In this document: positions 33,674 through 41,773 of the stretch, piece after piece
Numbering within the stretch: the first letter of the stretch is position 1
Layout of the letters: each line of letters opens with the position of its first letter
Assembly: GCA_028282295.1 (NCBI GenBank)
Contig: JANQIE010000200.1
Coordinates: forward strand, 1 to 64,000
DNA length: 64,000 nt
Direction of reading: 5' to 3'
Origin: Desulfobacterales bacterium
Lineage (GTDB): Bacteria > Desulfobacterota > Desulfobacteria > Desulfobacterales > JANQIE01
The notes under the pieces: model-generated
The model's input: the letters and a program-made list of their open reading frames with translations, nothing else
What the model was told of the DNA's origin: nothing
Database searches by the model: none
Program-made: the position numbers and the translations under genes

Positions 33674-33925
33674 TCAAGCTTCTGTTTCCGCCGTGTTCGC
33701 GGCCACACCACCACCCATGCCCGGAAGCTGAGGCGCAGCTTTGGCCCCCGCCCCTTTGAACATGGTTTGGGGAACACCGGCAGCATCCTGCTGTGTCGGT
33801 CCGGGTTTATCCGGGCTCGCATCCTGCGTGGCCGGTTGTTGGGGTTGAGCTTTGGCGGCTCCGCCAGATTTGGCGCCGATATCAGTCGTAATCGCAGCAG
33901 ATTGAATTCCAGCACTAAGGTCCAC
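33674..33925 (-). CDS. Small Ala/Gly/Pro-rich hypothetical protein (83 aa)
   Basis: Not recognised. A GTG start at 33925 is preceded by AAAGGAG eight bases upstream. The N-terminus (MDLSAGIQSAAITTDIGAKSG) could be one short helix; the rest is Gln/Pro/Ala/Gly-rich and probably disordered, ending GMGGGVAANTAETEA. No signal peptide. An ATG at 34000 in frame has no ribosome-binding site. It lies in the repeat-rich region, divergent from the cyclase operon. Some small motility-associated proteins start with similar Ala-rich helices, but I cannot assign it. Confidence 0.5.
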   Translation of the reverse strand: MDLSAGIQSAAITTDIGAKSGGAAKAQPQQPATQDASPDKPGPTQQDAAGVPQTMFKGAGAKAAPQLPGMGGGVAANTAETEA

Positions 33926-34027
33926 TTTTAAATCTCCTTTCGAATTGAAATTGATAAAAACCAAATTATTGAAATAACAATATTGACGTTTAGGCACCAA
34001 ATATCAAATCCGGTATGCAAGGTATAT

Positions 34028-34087
34028 AGGGGAATCCCTGAATGCGGGGGGGTAAAAACCTGAATATGGGGTTCGAAAAACCTTAAC
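34028..34087. repeat. Family C repeat, copy 4 (22-bp doublet)
   Basis: AGGGGAATCC, then 22-base units beginning CCTGAATGCGGGGG and CCTGAATATGGGG, in the spacer between the 83-aa gene and the cyclase operon. Confidence 0.8.
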
Positions 34088-34205
34088 TGGACCAAGCAAT
34101 ATAATACGCTACCGGTGATAAAAGGTGCCATCCATTGTTTTATCAATGTAACTTCTGAGTAACTTCTGACTTGCGTCCAAATCATGGCGGGACACCGCTG
34201 GCAAG

Positions 34206-34221
34206 TGGCATTTATTTTGCT
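34206..34221 (+). promoter_or_regulatory. Sigma54-type promoter match
   Basis: TGGCAT-N5-TTGCT keeps the invariant GG and GC 10 bases apart, close to the TGGCAC-N5-TTGCA consensus. It is 255 bases before the cyclase gene on the same strand, within a 550-base spacer (33926-34475) that has no gene besides the family C repeat. Confidence 0.35.
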
Positions 34222-34475
34222 TAAATGTTGTTACTTGGTGGCACCCATTAACCACCCCGGCAAACCGTTCCAGGCATGTCCACAGGTAACATTAGGCCCG
34301 AAGCCGATTTAACGCCTTCTTGGTAAATCGATTTTCCTGTGTAATCTTCACCTGCCGGTCATCAATACCAACACCCGGGTGTCGTGAAATTTGACAACGG
34401 CGTTGTTTGGTACGCCGATGCCGATTACTTTTCATGCACACGGCCGGCAATTTTTACCTTTAAATAGCAAGCGAT

Positions 34476-36215
34476 ATGAAATCGAAATCAGAAGGGTCCC
34501 ACAAGCTGCTTTCCAAAATCGGTGAATCGCTGTTGCGCTCCTCGCCCAATGACCAGATCACCGGCGAGGTGCTCAAACGCAAGGGAATCATTACCGACGA
34601 GCAGTTGCAGACCGCGCTGATTGTCCAGCGCGACAAGCTCAGCGAATTGGGCCAGGCAGTACATCTGGGCCTGATTATCGTCGATCTGGGCTTTGCCTCC
34701 GAAGATCAGGTGGTCGAGGCGATCAACGCCAACTACCAATTGTCGATCAACTCGCTTGCCGACGACTTCCAGCAACAACTCAAAGAACGGCGGGGCTCTT
34801 TCCGGGAACGGCTACCCCGCTCGCGCATCCCCATGTGGCTGCAACTGGCGGCGGCCACCACCCTGATTATCGCCTTTACGATTTTTGTATTGAGCTACCT
34901 GATCCTGGATCGCCAAAAAGACCAGCTTTACCAACAAACCGTTAAAATCGGGCTGGTGAGTTTGAACCACTTTGACAGCAACTCAAAAATTGCGCTACTC
35001 GAAGACGATATCCTGGCCCTGAACACCCTGATTCGCAAGGCCGAATCGGTGGAAGGACTCTCCTACGCCATCATTGTCGGGGCCGACGGCACGGTCAAGG
35101 CCCACACCGATCACCGCCAGATCGGCCGCCCTTTTGAACCGATTGAACCGGCCGACACGGTCAATGAAACCGGCCAGGCCACCGCGTTTACCTATCGCCT
35201 GCCGGACGGCGGCAACATCCTGAACCTGACCCGGCCGGTGAAATTTAAAAATCAAACCGTCGGCACCATTCATGTCGGGGTGTCCATCGATTTTATTGAA
35301 GAGATCACCCGCAAGGAACGCCAATCGCTGGTGATCATCACCACCGGTATTATTTTAGTGGGGGTGTTAACGGCCATTTTGCTGGGCATTCGTTTTTCAC
35401 GCCCGATCTCCAAACTGGTCCTGGCCACCGAAGCCATCGGCCGTGGCGACTACCATTTTGATCTCAACCTCAAACGCAACGACGAGCTGGGCACCCTGGC
35501 CGCCGCGTTCAAACAGATGAGTCGCGAACTGTGGAAGAAATCGCTGATGCAAAAATCCTTCGGTAAATATGTCGGCTCGGAGGTCCTTGAGATGATCATG
35601 GCCAATCCGGCCAACACCTGGCTCAAGGGCCGCAAGAATGAAGCGACGATCTTTTTTGCCGACATCCGGGGCTTCACCTCTTATTCGGATCGCACCGAGC
35701 CGGAAAAAATCGTCGAAGCGCTGAACGATTATTTTGAAGTGGCCACCAAGGCCATCGTCCACCAGGGCGGCTACCTGGACAAATTCGTGGGCGATGCGGT
35801 GATGGGGGTTTTCGGCGTGCCGGTGTATCGCAAGAACCACAGCGAACGGGCAGTGAAGGCTGCGCTGGTGTTGCAGCGTGAGTTGAAAAAAGCATCCCGC
35901 GACGGCAATCAATTGCTCGGTAACATCGGCATAGGCATTGCCTCCGGCGGCGTGATTTCGGGCAACATCGGCTCCCAAGCCAAGATGGAGTACACCGTGA
36001 TCGGCGATTGCGTCAACGTGGCCTCACGCCTGGGGGGGTTGGCGGGTCCCGGCGAAATCATGATCACCCGCAAGGTGTTGGACCAACTCAAGGGCCTGGT
36101 GGCGGTAGAGGCGCTACCTCCACGGGAAATCAAAGGCAAACCCCAACCGGTGGAAATTTACCGGGTGTTGAACATTAAAGAACGACCTTTTGGAAGAACC
36201 GGAACCGATGAATAA
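34476..36215 (+). CDS. Membrane adenylate cyclase with MshEN-like and HAMP domains (579 aa)
   Basis: Residues 27-95 resemble a MshEN/GspE N-terminal domain (EVLKRKGIITDEQLQTAL, then LGLIIVDLGFASEDQVVEAI), a fold that in MshE binds c-di-GMP. TM helix ~119-143, an extracytoplasmic sensor region ~144-285, TM helix ~288-310, and HAMP ~311-360 (RPISKLVLATEAIGRGDY). The class III cyclase domain follows (~385-555): metal Asp residues in FFADIRGFT and FVGDAVMGVF, and VIGDCVNVASRL. Lys in DKFVGD and Thr in EYTVIGD fit ATP rather than GTP. It makes cAMP in response to an envelope signal and perhaps c-di-GMP. It overlaps the next lipoprotein gene by 8 bases. Confidence 0.85.
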   Translation: MKSKSEGSHKLLSKIGESLLRSSPNDQITGEVLKRKGIITDEQLQTALIVQRDKLSELGQAVHLGLIIVDLGFASEDQVVEAINANYQLSINSLADDFQQQLKERRGSFRERLPRSRIPMWLQLAAATTLIIAFTIFVLSYLILDRQKDQLYQQTVKIGLVSLNHFDSNSKIALLEDDILALNTLIRKAESVEGLSYAIIVGADGTVKAHTDHRQIGRPFEPIEPADTVNETGQATAFTYRLPDGGNILNLTRPVKFKNQTVGTIHVGVSIDFIEEITRKERQSLVIITTGIILVGVLTAILLGIRFSRPISKLVLATEAIGRGDYHFDLNLKRNDELGTLAAAFKQMSRELWKKSLMQKSFGKYVGSEVLEMIMANPANTWLKGRKNEATIFFADIRGFTSYSDRTEPEKIVEALNDYFEVATKAIVHQGGYLDKFVGDAVMGVFGVPVYRKNHSERAVKAALVLQRELKKASRDGNQLLGNIGIGIASGGVISGNIGSQAKMEYTVIGDCVNVASRLGGLAGPGEIMITRKVLDQLKGLVAVEALPPREIKGKPQPVEIYRVLNIKERPFGRTGTDE

Positions 36216-37221
36216 ATTTTTTCACATTGTTGTTGCAGCACTTCTGGGCCTGGGTCTGACGGCGTGCGCCGATTTTTCCCGGAGTAAACTGGCGGTGCCG
36301 CGCTATCCCGGTCCGATGCCGTCGGAACATGTATATGAAGACTTTATCCTGGTAAAAGCCAAGGTCGGGGATTCACTGGCCTCGCTGGCGGCCAAGTACT
36401 ATGACGATCCCCATAAAGACTGGCTGATTGCCGAATTCAACCAGGTGCACACGGTCACGCCGGGGCAGCACATGATTGTTCCAAGCAAACCGTTGCGGCT
36501 TGGCGGTCTGGCGGCCGACGGCCATCAAACCGTGCCGGTGCTGTTCTATGCCGAAGCCGTGCCGAAGAAAAACGGCGCCGAAACATTCGATGTCAACCGG
36601 TTTGAAGCGCACCTCGCGTTTTTAGCGGACAACGGATACCGGCCGGTGACGCTGGAACAATTTTTCGAATTTTTGAATTACAAAAGCCCCCTGCCGCGAC
36701 GCGCGGTGGTGCTGACCTTTGATTGGGCGCCGGACACCTTTTACGGCACCCTCTATCCCCTGCTCGCGTCCTACGGGTTTCCGGCAACACTGTTTATCCG
36801 TCCCACGGTTGCGCCGGCTCCCACACCCCTGCGCCAGGCAGTGGCCACAATGGCGGCCGACAACATCAGCATCCAGAGCCGCACCCTGTCCGGCTGCGAC
36901 CTGTCCCGGTTAAAAAAGGGTGAATCGTTCCGCGCCTATATCAACAGGATCGAACACGAACTGGCAACATCCCGCAAACAGATCGAACACCTTACCGGCC
37001 GGTCCTGCCGCTACCTGGCCTACCCCGCAGGACGCACCAGCCCCCTGGTGGTTGCCTTTTTGAAGAAGCACGGCTACGAGGGCGCTTTTTTGGCCTCCAT
37101 GGGCAGCACCCCCTTTTTCGCCGGCAATTATCGCGTGCAGCGCATCCGGTTGAACGCCAAGACCGATGCGGCGCAGCTCCAAAAGAAACTGAAAATTTTT
37201 CATAAACAAAACGATTCATGA
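36208..37221 (+). CDS. LysM lipoprotein with inactive polysaccharide deacetylase domain (337 aa)
   Basis: Lipoprotein signal peptide with lipobox LTAC (MNKFFHIVVAALLGLGLTAC). A LysM-like peptidoglycan-binding module follows (YEDFILVKAKVGDSLASLA...GQHMIVP, about 43-95). The C-terminal half has the NodB polysaccharide-deacetylase fold, but the metal ligands are gone. The usual TFDDG reads TFDW (Asp172 kept, Trp173), and the usual SHTxSH reads SRTLSG (Arg225, Gly229). So it is probably a non-catalytic carbohydrate-binding pseudoenzyme. ATG 36208 is used because it starts the signal peptide; the frame runs back to 36190. The last four bases overlap the next gene (ATGA). Confidence 0.85.
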   Translation: MNKFFHIVVAALLGLGLTACADFSRSKLAVPRYPGPMPSEHVYEDFILVKAKVGDSLASLAAKYYDDPHKDWLIAEFNQVHTVTPGQHMIVPSKPLRLGGLAADGHQTVPVLFYAEAVPKKNGAETFDVNRFEAHLAFLADNGYRPVTLEQFFEFLNYKSPLPRRAVVLTFDWAPDTFYGTLYPLLASYGFPATLFIRPTVAPAPTPLRQAVATMAADNISIQSRTLSGCDLSRLKKGESFRAYINRIEHELATSRKQIEHLTGRSCRYLAYPAGRTSPLVVAFLKKHGYEGAFLASMGSTPFFAGNYRVQRIRLNAKTDAAQLQKKLKIFHKQNDS

Positions 37222-38291
37222 AACTGCGACCTATCATTTTACTTGTATTCATCTGCGTCGGCCCTGCCGCGTGCAGTAGTCTGTTCAATGTCGAGCCGTC
37301 CCCGCGCGAAAGTATCGAAATCCCTTTATACGAGCGTTACCGTGTCATGGCGCTAGAATATGCAAATCGTCACGAGCTGCAACGGGCGCTATTTTTCTGG
37401 AAAATTGTCAACAGTTTAAATCCCGGTGACGCCGAAACCGCGGCCCAGATTGAAAACCTTGAGCAGGTCATCCGCAAAAGCGCGCAGGCGCATTACCGTA
37501 AGGGGTTGAATCACTATCGTCACAACCGTTTGCAAAAAGCCCGGCAGGAGCTGTTGCTGGCGTTGAAAATCGATCCCGGTCATCAAAAGGCGCTAGAACT
37601 GATCAAATACCGTATGAATGCGGAACAGACCATTCGCTATACCATCAAAAAAGGCGACACCCTGCACCGCATCGCCGAAACGGTCTACGGCGACGCCGGG
37701 GCGGTTTTACTGCTCGAAAAACTCTGTCCGCCGCAAGTTGTTCCGCGCAAACTGGCGCCGGGCCACCTGCTGGTGCTGCCCAAACTGGAAAAACCGCTGA
37801 CGCGCATGCTGGCCCAAAGCCGGATCGAACAAAAAATCCAGGCCGCCCGCGACCTGATCGACTCCCGCCAGGCATCCAAGGCGATCCCCTTGTTAGAGGC
37901 GATTCGCAAGGAATATCCCGCCAACCAGGCGGCGGTGGACATGCTCAACGGCATTTACTACGAAAAGGGGATGTGGTTGATGTACAAACATAAGGATCTG
38001 GCGTCCCTGGCGATGTTCAACAAGGCCGACACCGGCTACCGCAACGTGGATAAATTGAAGCAGCAGGTTCGCAAGCGATTGCGCGACCTGGCGGAAAAAC
38101 ACTACCGGCAGGGGGTGAAATGGTTTGTGCAGGAAGAGTTGCGCAAGGCAATGGTTGAATGGGAAGCGGCCTTGAAATACAATCCGGACCACGCCAAGGC
38201 CAGACGGGACCATACCAATGCCCGCAAGCTGTTAGAGCGGTTGGAAGATCTAAAGAAGCAAAAGCGAACGCCGGAAGTCAAGCCGGACTAA
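37218..38291 (+). CDS. LysM/TPR lipoprotein (357 aa)
   Basis: Signal peptide with lipobox PAAC (MKLRPIILLVFICVGPAAC). TPR-like helical pairs flank a central LysM module (TIRYTIKKGDTLHRIAETVYGDAG...LLVLPKLE, about 141-195). TPR units include AHYRKGLNHYRHNRLQKARQ and KHYRQGVKWFVQEELRKAM. It is an outer-membrane-anchored scaffold binding peptidoglycan. Translationally coupled to the preceding LysM lipoprotein and in one operon with the cyclase. It converges with the TetR gene with only four bases between stops. Confidence 0.85.
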   Translation: MKLRPIILLVFICVGPAACSSLFNVEPSPRESIEIPLYERYRVMALEYANRHELQRALFFWKIVNSLNPGDAETAAQIENLEQVIRKSAQAHYRKGLNHYRHNRLQKARQELLLALKIDPGHQKALELIKYRMNAEQTIRYTIKKGDTLHRIAETVYGDAGAVLLLEKLCPPQVVPRKLAPGHLLVLPKLEKPLTRMLAQSRIEQKIQAARDLIDSRQASKAIPLLEAIRKEYPANQAAVDMLNGIYYEKGMWLMYKHKDLASLAMFNKADTGYRNVDKLKQQVRKRLRDLAEKHYRQGVKWFVQEELRKAMVEWEAALKYNPDHAKARRDHTNARKLLERLEDLKKQKRTPEVKPD

Positions 38292-38295
38292 CAAT

Positions 38296-38931
38296 CTATT
38301 TTTTCTTTTTAATACCCTGGGCGAACACCTCAAAGGCGGTGGCAAGGGTCGGTTTCAAAAAGTCTTTTTCCTTGTTGATTACTTTTTTGCTGGCTTCCCA
38401 GAGAACCACCCCGGAGAACAGAGACCAGAAGATATCGGCCATGGCAACCGGATGTTTGTCCACAAACACGCCCTGGTCGATGCCTTCACGGAAAATATCG
38501 GCCATGGCGCCGATGGAATTGCGCGACAGATCCTGTATCTCGGTTAAAAGTTCATCCGACAGGTTTTTGAGGGTTTCGCTCGATTGCAATTGGAACATGT
38601 TGATGATGATCAGCGGATCAAAGTCGTAAACATCGTACATCGCAGCCATCAGGTTGTCGAGCTTGCGCTCGGCACCGGCATTCTTTTCCGCGTTGACATG
38701 TTCCAGACGAATCATGAGATATTGCAATATGCGCAAGGAGAGCGATGCGTATAGTTCTTCTTTGTTCTTAAAATAAAGGTACAGGGTGCCCGGACTCAAT
38801 TCGGCTTCTTTGGCAATATCCTCCATGGTGGCCTTGTTGAAGCCTTTTTCCGAAAATACCCGTTTGGCCGCAACGATGATTTGCTGGCGGCGGCGTTCAC
38901 GCTCACGTTCTTTACGTTCCTGAATTCCCAT
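38296..38931 (-). CDS. TetR/AcrR-family transcriptional regulator (211 aa)
   Basis: N-terminal TetR helix-turn-helix: RQQIIVAAKRVFSEKGFNKATMEDIAKEAELSPGTLYLYFKNKEEL-type block at about 15-60, with the conserved GTLYLYF recognition helix end. The C-terminal ligand domain is helical and not identifiable. Such regulators in this phylum often control lipid or envelope genes. A sigma70 promoter lies just upstream at 38969-38997, and divergent from it is the hemerythrin gene. The target is unknown. Confidence 0.92.
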   Translation of the reverse strand: MGIQERKERERERRRQQIIVAAKRVFSEKGFNKATMEDIAKEAELSPGTLYLYFKNKEELYASLSLRILQYLMIRLEHVNAEKNAGAERKLDNLMAAMYDVYDFDPLIIINMFQLQSSETLKNLSDELLTEIQDLSRNSIGAMADIFREGIDQGVFVDKHPVAMADIFWSLFSGVVLWEASKKVINKEKDFLKPTLATAFEVFAQGIKKKK

Positions 38932-38968
38932 AGTTTATATTCCTAATCTAAGTTTTATTCTGAACCGC

Positions 38969-38997
38969 CATATAGTTTATAATCGCCATTTGGTCAA
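38969..38997 (-). promoter_or_regulatory. Sigma70-type promoter of the TetR gene
   Basis: On the minus strand TTGACC (38997-38992), 17 bases, TATATG (38974-38969), 38 bases before the start codon. The surrounding AT-rich partial symmetry (ATAGTTTATAAT) could hold an autoregulatory operator. Confidence 0.55.
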
Positions 38998-39081
38998 GTA
39001 GTTTCTCCCATCGGGAAGCAGACAAATAGTGGTATTTGGGGCCTGGTGTCAATACTTACCTACATTGGACAGGAGATCCCA

Positions 39082-39489
39082 ATGACCCAGATCGATTGGA
39101 AAGCCTCTTACAGTGTCGGTGTGCGTGAGCTGGATCAACAACACCGGCGAATTCTTGAAATCATCAACGATTTTGCCCAGATCGGCGACCGGGCCGGTCA
39201 GGAAAAGGAGATCTACGGCACTTTGAACGCGCTGGTCAAATATGCGCAGTCGCACTTTAAAGCCGAAGAGCGGCTGATGAGTAAGCATCACTATGAGGGC
39301 CTGGACCGACAAAAAGAAGAACACGCCGCCTTTACCGCCCAGGTCTTCGAGTTCAACCGGAAATTGGCGGCGCACAATCCCACCGTTTACCATCAGATTG
39401 TCAACTACCTGCAACAGTGGTTCATCGATCACATTCTGGGACTCGATAAAAATTACAAGGACCATTTCAACCGTTTGGGCCTCGATTAG
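39082..39489 (+). CDS. Bacteriohemerythrin (135 aa)
   Basis: Di-iron oxygen-binding four-helix protein. Ligand motifs are in order: ELDQQHRRIL (first His), SHFKAEERLM (His and Glu), HAAFTAQV region (His), and DHILGLDKNYKDH with the closing His and Asp. Typical length. It probably protects anaerobic enzymes from oxygen or carries it to consumers. ATG 39082 has AGGAG seven bases upstream; the frame extends to a GTG at 39046 without support. Confidence 0.92.
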   Translation: MTQIDWKASYSVGVRELDQQHRRILEIINDFAQIGDRAGQEKEIYGTLNALVKYAQSHFKAEERLMSKHHYEGLDRQKEEHAAFTAQVFEFNRKLAAHNPTVYHQIVNYLQQWFIDHILGLDKNYKDHFNRLGLD

Positions 39490-39581
39490 TCCCCCTGCCC
39501 TGCTTGTCAAAACCAATCACAGTCATATCTTTCCATAAGCCTGTCCGTCTTGCGATATGTTCAGTTACCGGGCCAACCTAA

Positions 39582-39631
39582 CCTGAAGCCGGGCGCTTAA
39601 AATGTGAAATTATTTTTACGCGGGCCCTAAG
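39582..39631. repeat. Family B half copy 3
   Basis: CCTGAAGCCGGGCGCTTAAAATGTG followed by AAATTATTTTTACGCGGGCCCTAAG: the right half of family B, nearly identical to 51516-51565. Lies just upstream of the M1-type peptidase gene. Confidence 0.75.
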
Positions 39632-39671
39632 GCGGGAGCCAACAGCCAAAAATCCGAATAAGGGGCTTTTT

Positions 39672-41768
39672 ATGAACAAATACTTTTGGGTGTCGCTACT
39701 GGTATTGTTTTCGGGGGTGCCGTGCTTCGCTGCCCAGACCGCACCCCCGACGGCAGCGCACACACTGACGATCACCTTGGATCCGGCGCAGCAGCGCCTG
39801 ACCGGAAGTGATGAAATCGTTCTGAATACCGGCGGCCGGGCCAGGGTGCACTTGCGTCTGGGCCAACGCATCACCGTTAATGGCGTCACGCTAAACAGCC
39901 GCCCCCGCCAACCGGCGCTCAAAAGCGGTCTGCTGGAAATCGGTCTCAAGGAAAACGAACGACACGGCAACATCCGGCTGCGGATCGACTATCAGGGGGT
40001 TTTCAAAGACCCGGTCCCCATCCGCCCGGCCAACACGGAAGATCCCGGTTACGGTGTTGTGGGCGTCATCACCGCCCAAGGTGCGTTTCTGGCGGCCGAG
40101 GCCGGTTGGTACCCGGATGTGGTGGGCCTGCCGCAAACCTTCGACCTGACAGTTGTCGCCCCGGCCGGGATGCCCGCGGTAACAGCCGGCCACTTGATTG
40201 CGCACCGCCAATCGAACGGCCACAGTCTCTCGCACTGGCGAGTCGATCGTTCCATGGGGGGGGTGCCGCTGGCGGCAGGCTGGTGGCGGCATCAACAAAA
40301 ACGCTCCGGCCGGCTCACCGCCGCCGTCTACTTTTCCGAGGCCAATCTGCCCCTGGCCGATGCTTATCTGGCGGCCACCACGAGGTATCTTGAGCGATAC
40401 ACGCGGCTGTTCGGCCCTTACGCGTTCAATCAATTCGCCGTGGTGGAAAACTTTTTTCCCACCGGCTACGGGTTTGCTTCGTTCACCTTGCTCGGCAAAC
40501 GGGTTTTGCGCCTGCCGTTTATCATCGATACCAGCCTGGGCCACGAAATCGCGCACTGCTGGTGGGGCAACGGCGTGATTCCGGACTACGCTCAGGGCAA
40601 CTGGTCCGAAGCCTTGACGACCTATCTGGCCGACTACTTGAACACGGAGCAGGCCTCCGCGATCCGCGCCAGATCCTACCGCCGCCAGATGCTGCGCAAC
40701 TATGCGACCCTGGTTACGCCCGAAGACGATATGCCCCTGACCCGCTTCCGGAGCCGCTACAGCCCGGCCACCCGCGCCGTGGGTTACGATAAGGGCGCCA
40801 TGGTTTTCCATATGCTGCGGCAAAAGGTCGGCGACGCCGTATTCTTTGACACCTTGCGCCGGCTCTATGCGCAACGCCGGTTCAAAAAAACCGGATGGTC
40901 GGATTTGCAGGCCGCTTTTGAAGCAGGCGCCCAACGCCGGCTTAGCCGTTTTTTCCAACAGTGGGTCACTCAACCCGGCGCACCGCGGTTCGCACTGCAA
41001 GATGTGGTGCGCCAACCATCAGCCGGCCGTTGGCAGGTGACCGGCACGCTCATCCAAAGTACCGCGCCCTTTTATGCGCTCAAGGTCCCGCTGGCCATCC
41101 AAACCACCGGCGAACAGTATATCTTCACGATATCCACCGCGCATGCCCGCACACCGTTTCAATTCACCGTTGCCGCGGCGCCCGAGCTGCTGACGGTCGA
41201 TCCTGATTTTGACATCCTGCGGCGCTTGTACCCTGCCGAGATTCCGCCGACGGTGAACGCGCTCAAAAGCCGGTCCAATGTAATCGTCGTGACGAGCAAC
41301 CGTCTGCCGCCGAACCATGCCGGGATCGCGGCGGCAATCGACACCCTGATCCGGGGCTTGGGGGTCAAATCCCATCGCATCATGCCGGAAGACAGGTTCA
41401 CGGCAGCCGACGGCGCCGGCCGCGACCTTTTGTTTATCGGTCTGCCGCAGCCAGCCGTATGGCGCCCCATCCTGCCGTCAACCTTCAGGTTGACCGCGGA
41501 CCGGCTCACGGTTGAAGCAACGCCGCAAACCGAGTCCGGCGATTCATACTTCGCGGTGCATCCCCATCCGTCGTCCGCCGGCAAAGTGGCTGGGCTGTTT
41601 TTGCCCTTGGCGCCGGACAAGGCGCCCCTTGTGGCGCGCAAAATTGCGCATTATGGTAAATACAGTTATTTGCTTTTCAACCGGGGAAGCAACCGCCACA
41701 AAGGGGTCTGGCCGACCCGGCAATCCCCCGTGATGGTCAAGTGGACGACAACAGCGGACAAGGAATAA
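39672..41768 (+). CDS. Exported M1-family-like metallopeptidase (698 aa)
   Basis: Signal peptide (about 1-20, ending CFA). Zinc site HEIAH at 291-295, with the second Glu in NWSEAL (E313), one residue closer than in canonical M1 enzymes. The GAMEN exopeptidase motif is replaced by FPTGYGFAS, so aminopeptidase specificity is doubtful. N-terminal beta-sandwich ~25-230, catalytic helical domain ~230-440, then a beta-rich region and a final ~150-residue alpha/beta domain (SNVIVVTSNRLPPNHAG...DLLFIGLPQP). Periplasmic. The ChaN-like gene follows after five bases, suggesting a shared function. Substrate unknown. Confidence 0.8.
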   Translation: MNKYFWVSLLVLFSGVPCFAAQTAPPTAAHTLTITLDPAQQRLTGSDEIVLNTGGRARVHLRLGQRITVNGVTLNSRPRQPALKSGLLEIGLKENERHGNIRLRIDYQGVFKDPVPIRPANTEDPGYGVVGVITAQGAFLAAEAGWYPDVVGLPQTFDLTVVAPAGMPAVTAGHLIAHRQSNGHSLSHWRVDRSMGGVPLAAGWWRHQQKRSGRLTAAVYFSEANLPLADAYLAATTRYLERYTRLFGPYAFNQFAVVENFFPTGYGFASFTLLGKRVLRLPFIIDTSLGHEIAHCWWGNGVIPDYAQGNWSEALTTYLADYLNTEQASAIRARSYRRQMLRNYATLVTPEDDMPLTRFRSRYSPATRAVGYDKGAMVFHMLRQKVGDAVFFDTLRRLYAQRRFKKTGWSDLQAAFEAGAQRRLSRFFQQWVTQPGAPRFALQDVVRQPSAGRWQVTGTLIQSTAPFYALKVPLAIQTTGEQYIFTISTAHARTPFQFTVAAAPELLTVDPDFDILRRLYPAEIPPTVNALKSRSNVIVVTSNRLPPNHAGIAAAIDTLIRGLGVKSHRIMPEDRFTAADGAGRDLLFIGLPQPAVWRPILPSTFRLTADRLTVEATPQTESGDSYFAVHPHPSSAGKVAGLFLPLAPDKAPLVARKIAHYGKYSYLLFNRGSNRHKGVWPTRQSPVMVKWTTTADKE

Positions 41769-41773
41769 ATCTG

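Noticed and set aside
32710-34087. Possible CRISPR array from the 22-bp doublets
   Set aside because: Units abut directly with no spacers, only two per locus, and no cas genes are present.
39891-41015. 374-codon ORF antisense to the M1-like peptidase
   Set aside because: The peptidase frame has a signal peptide and zinc motif; the antisense frame has neither start signal nor domain.
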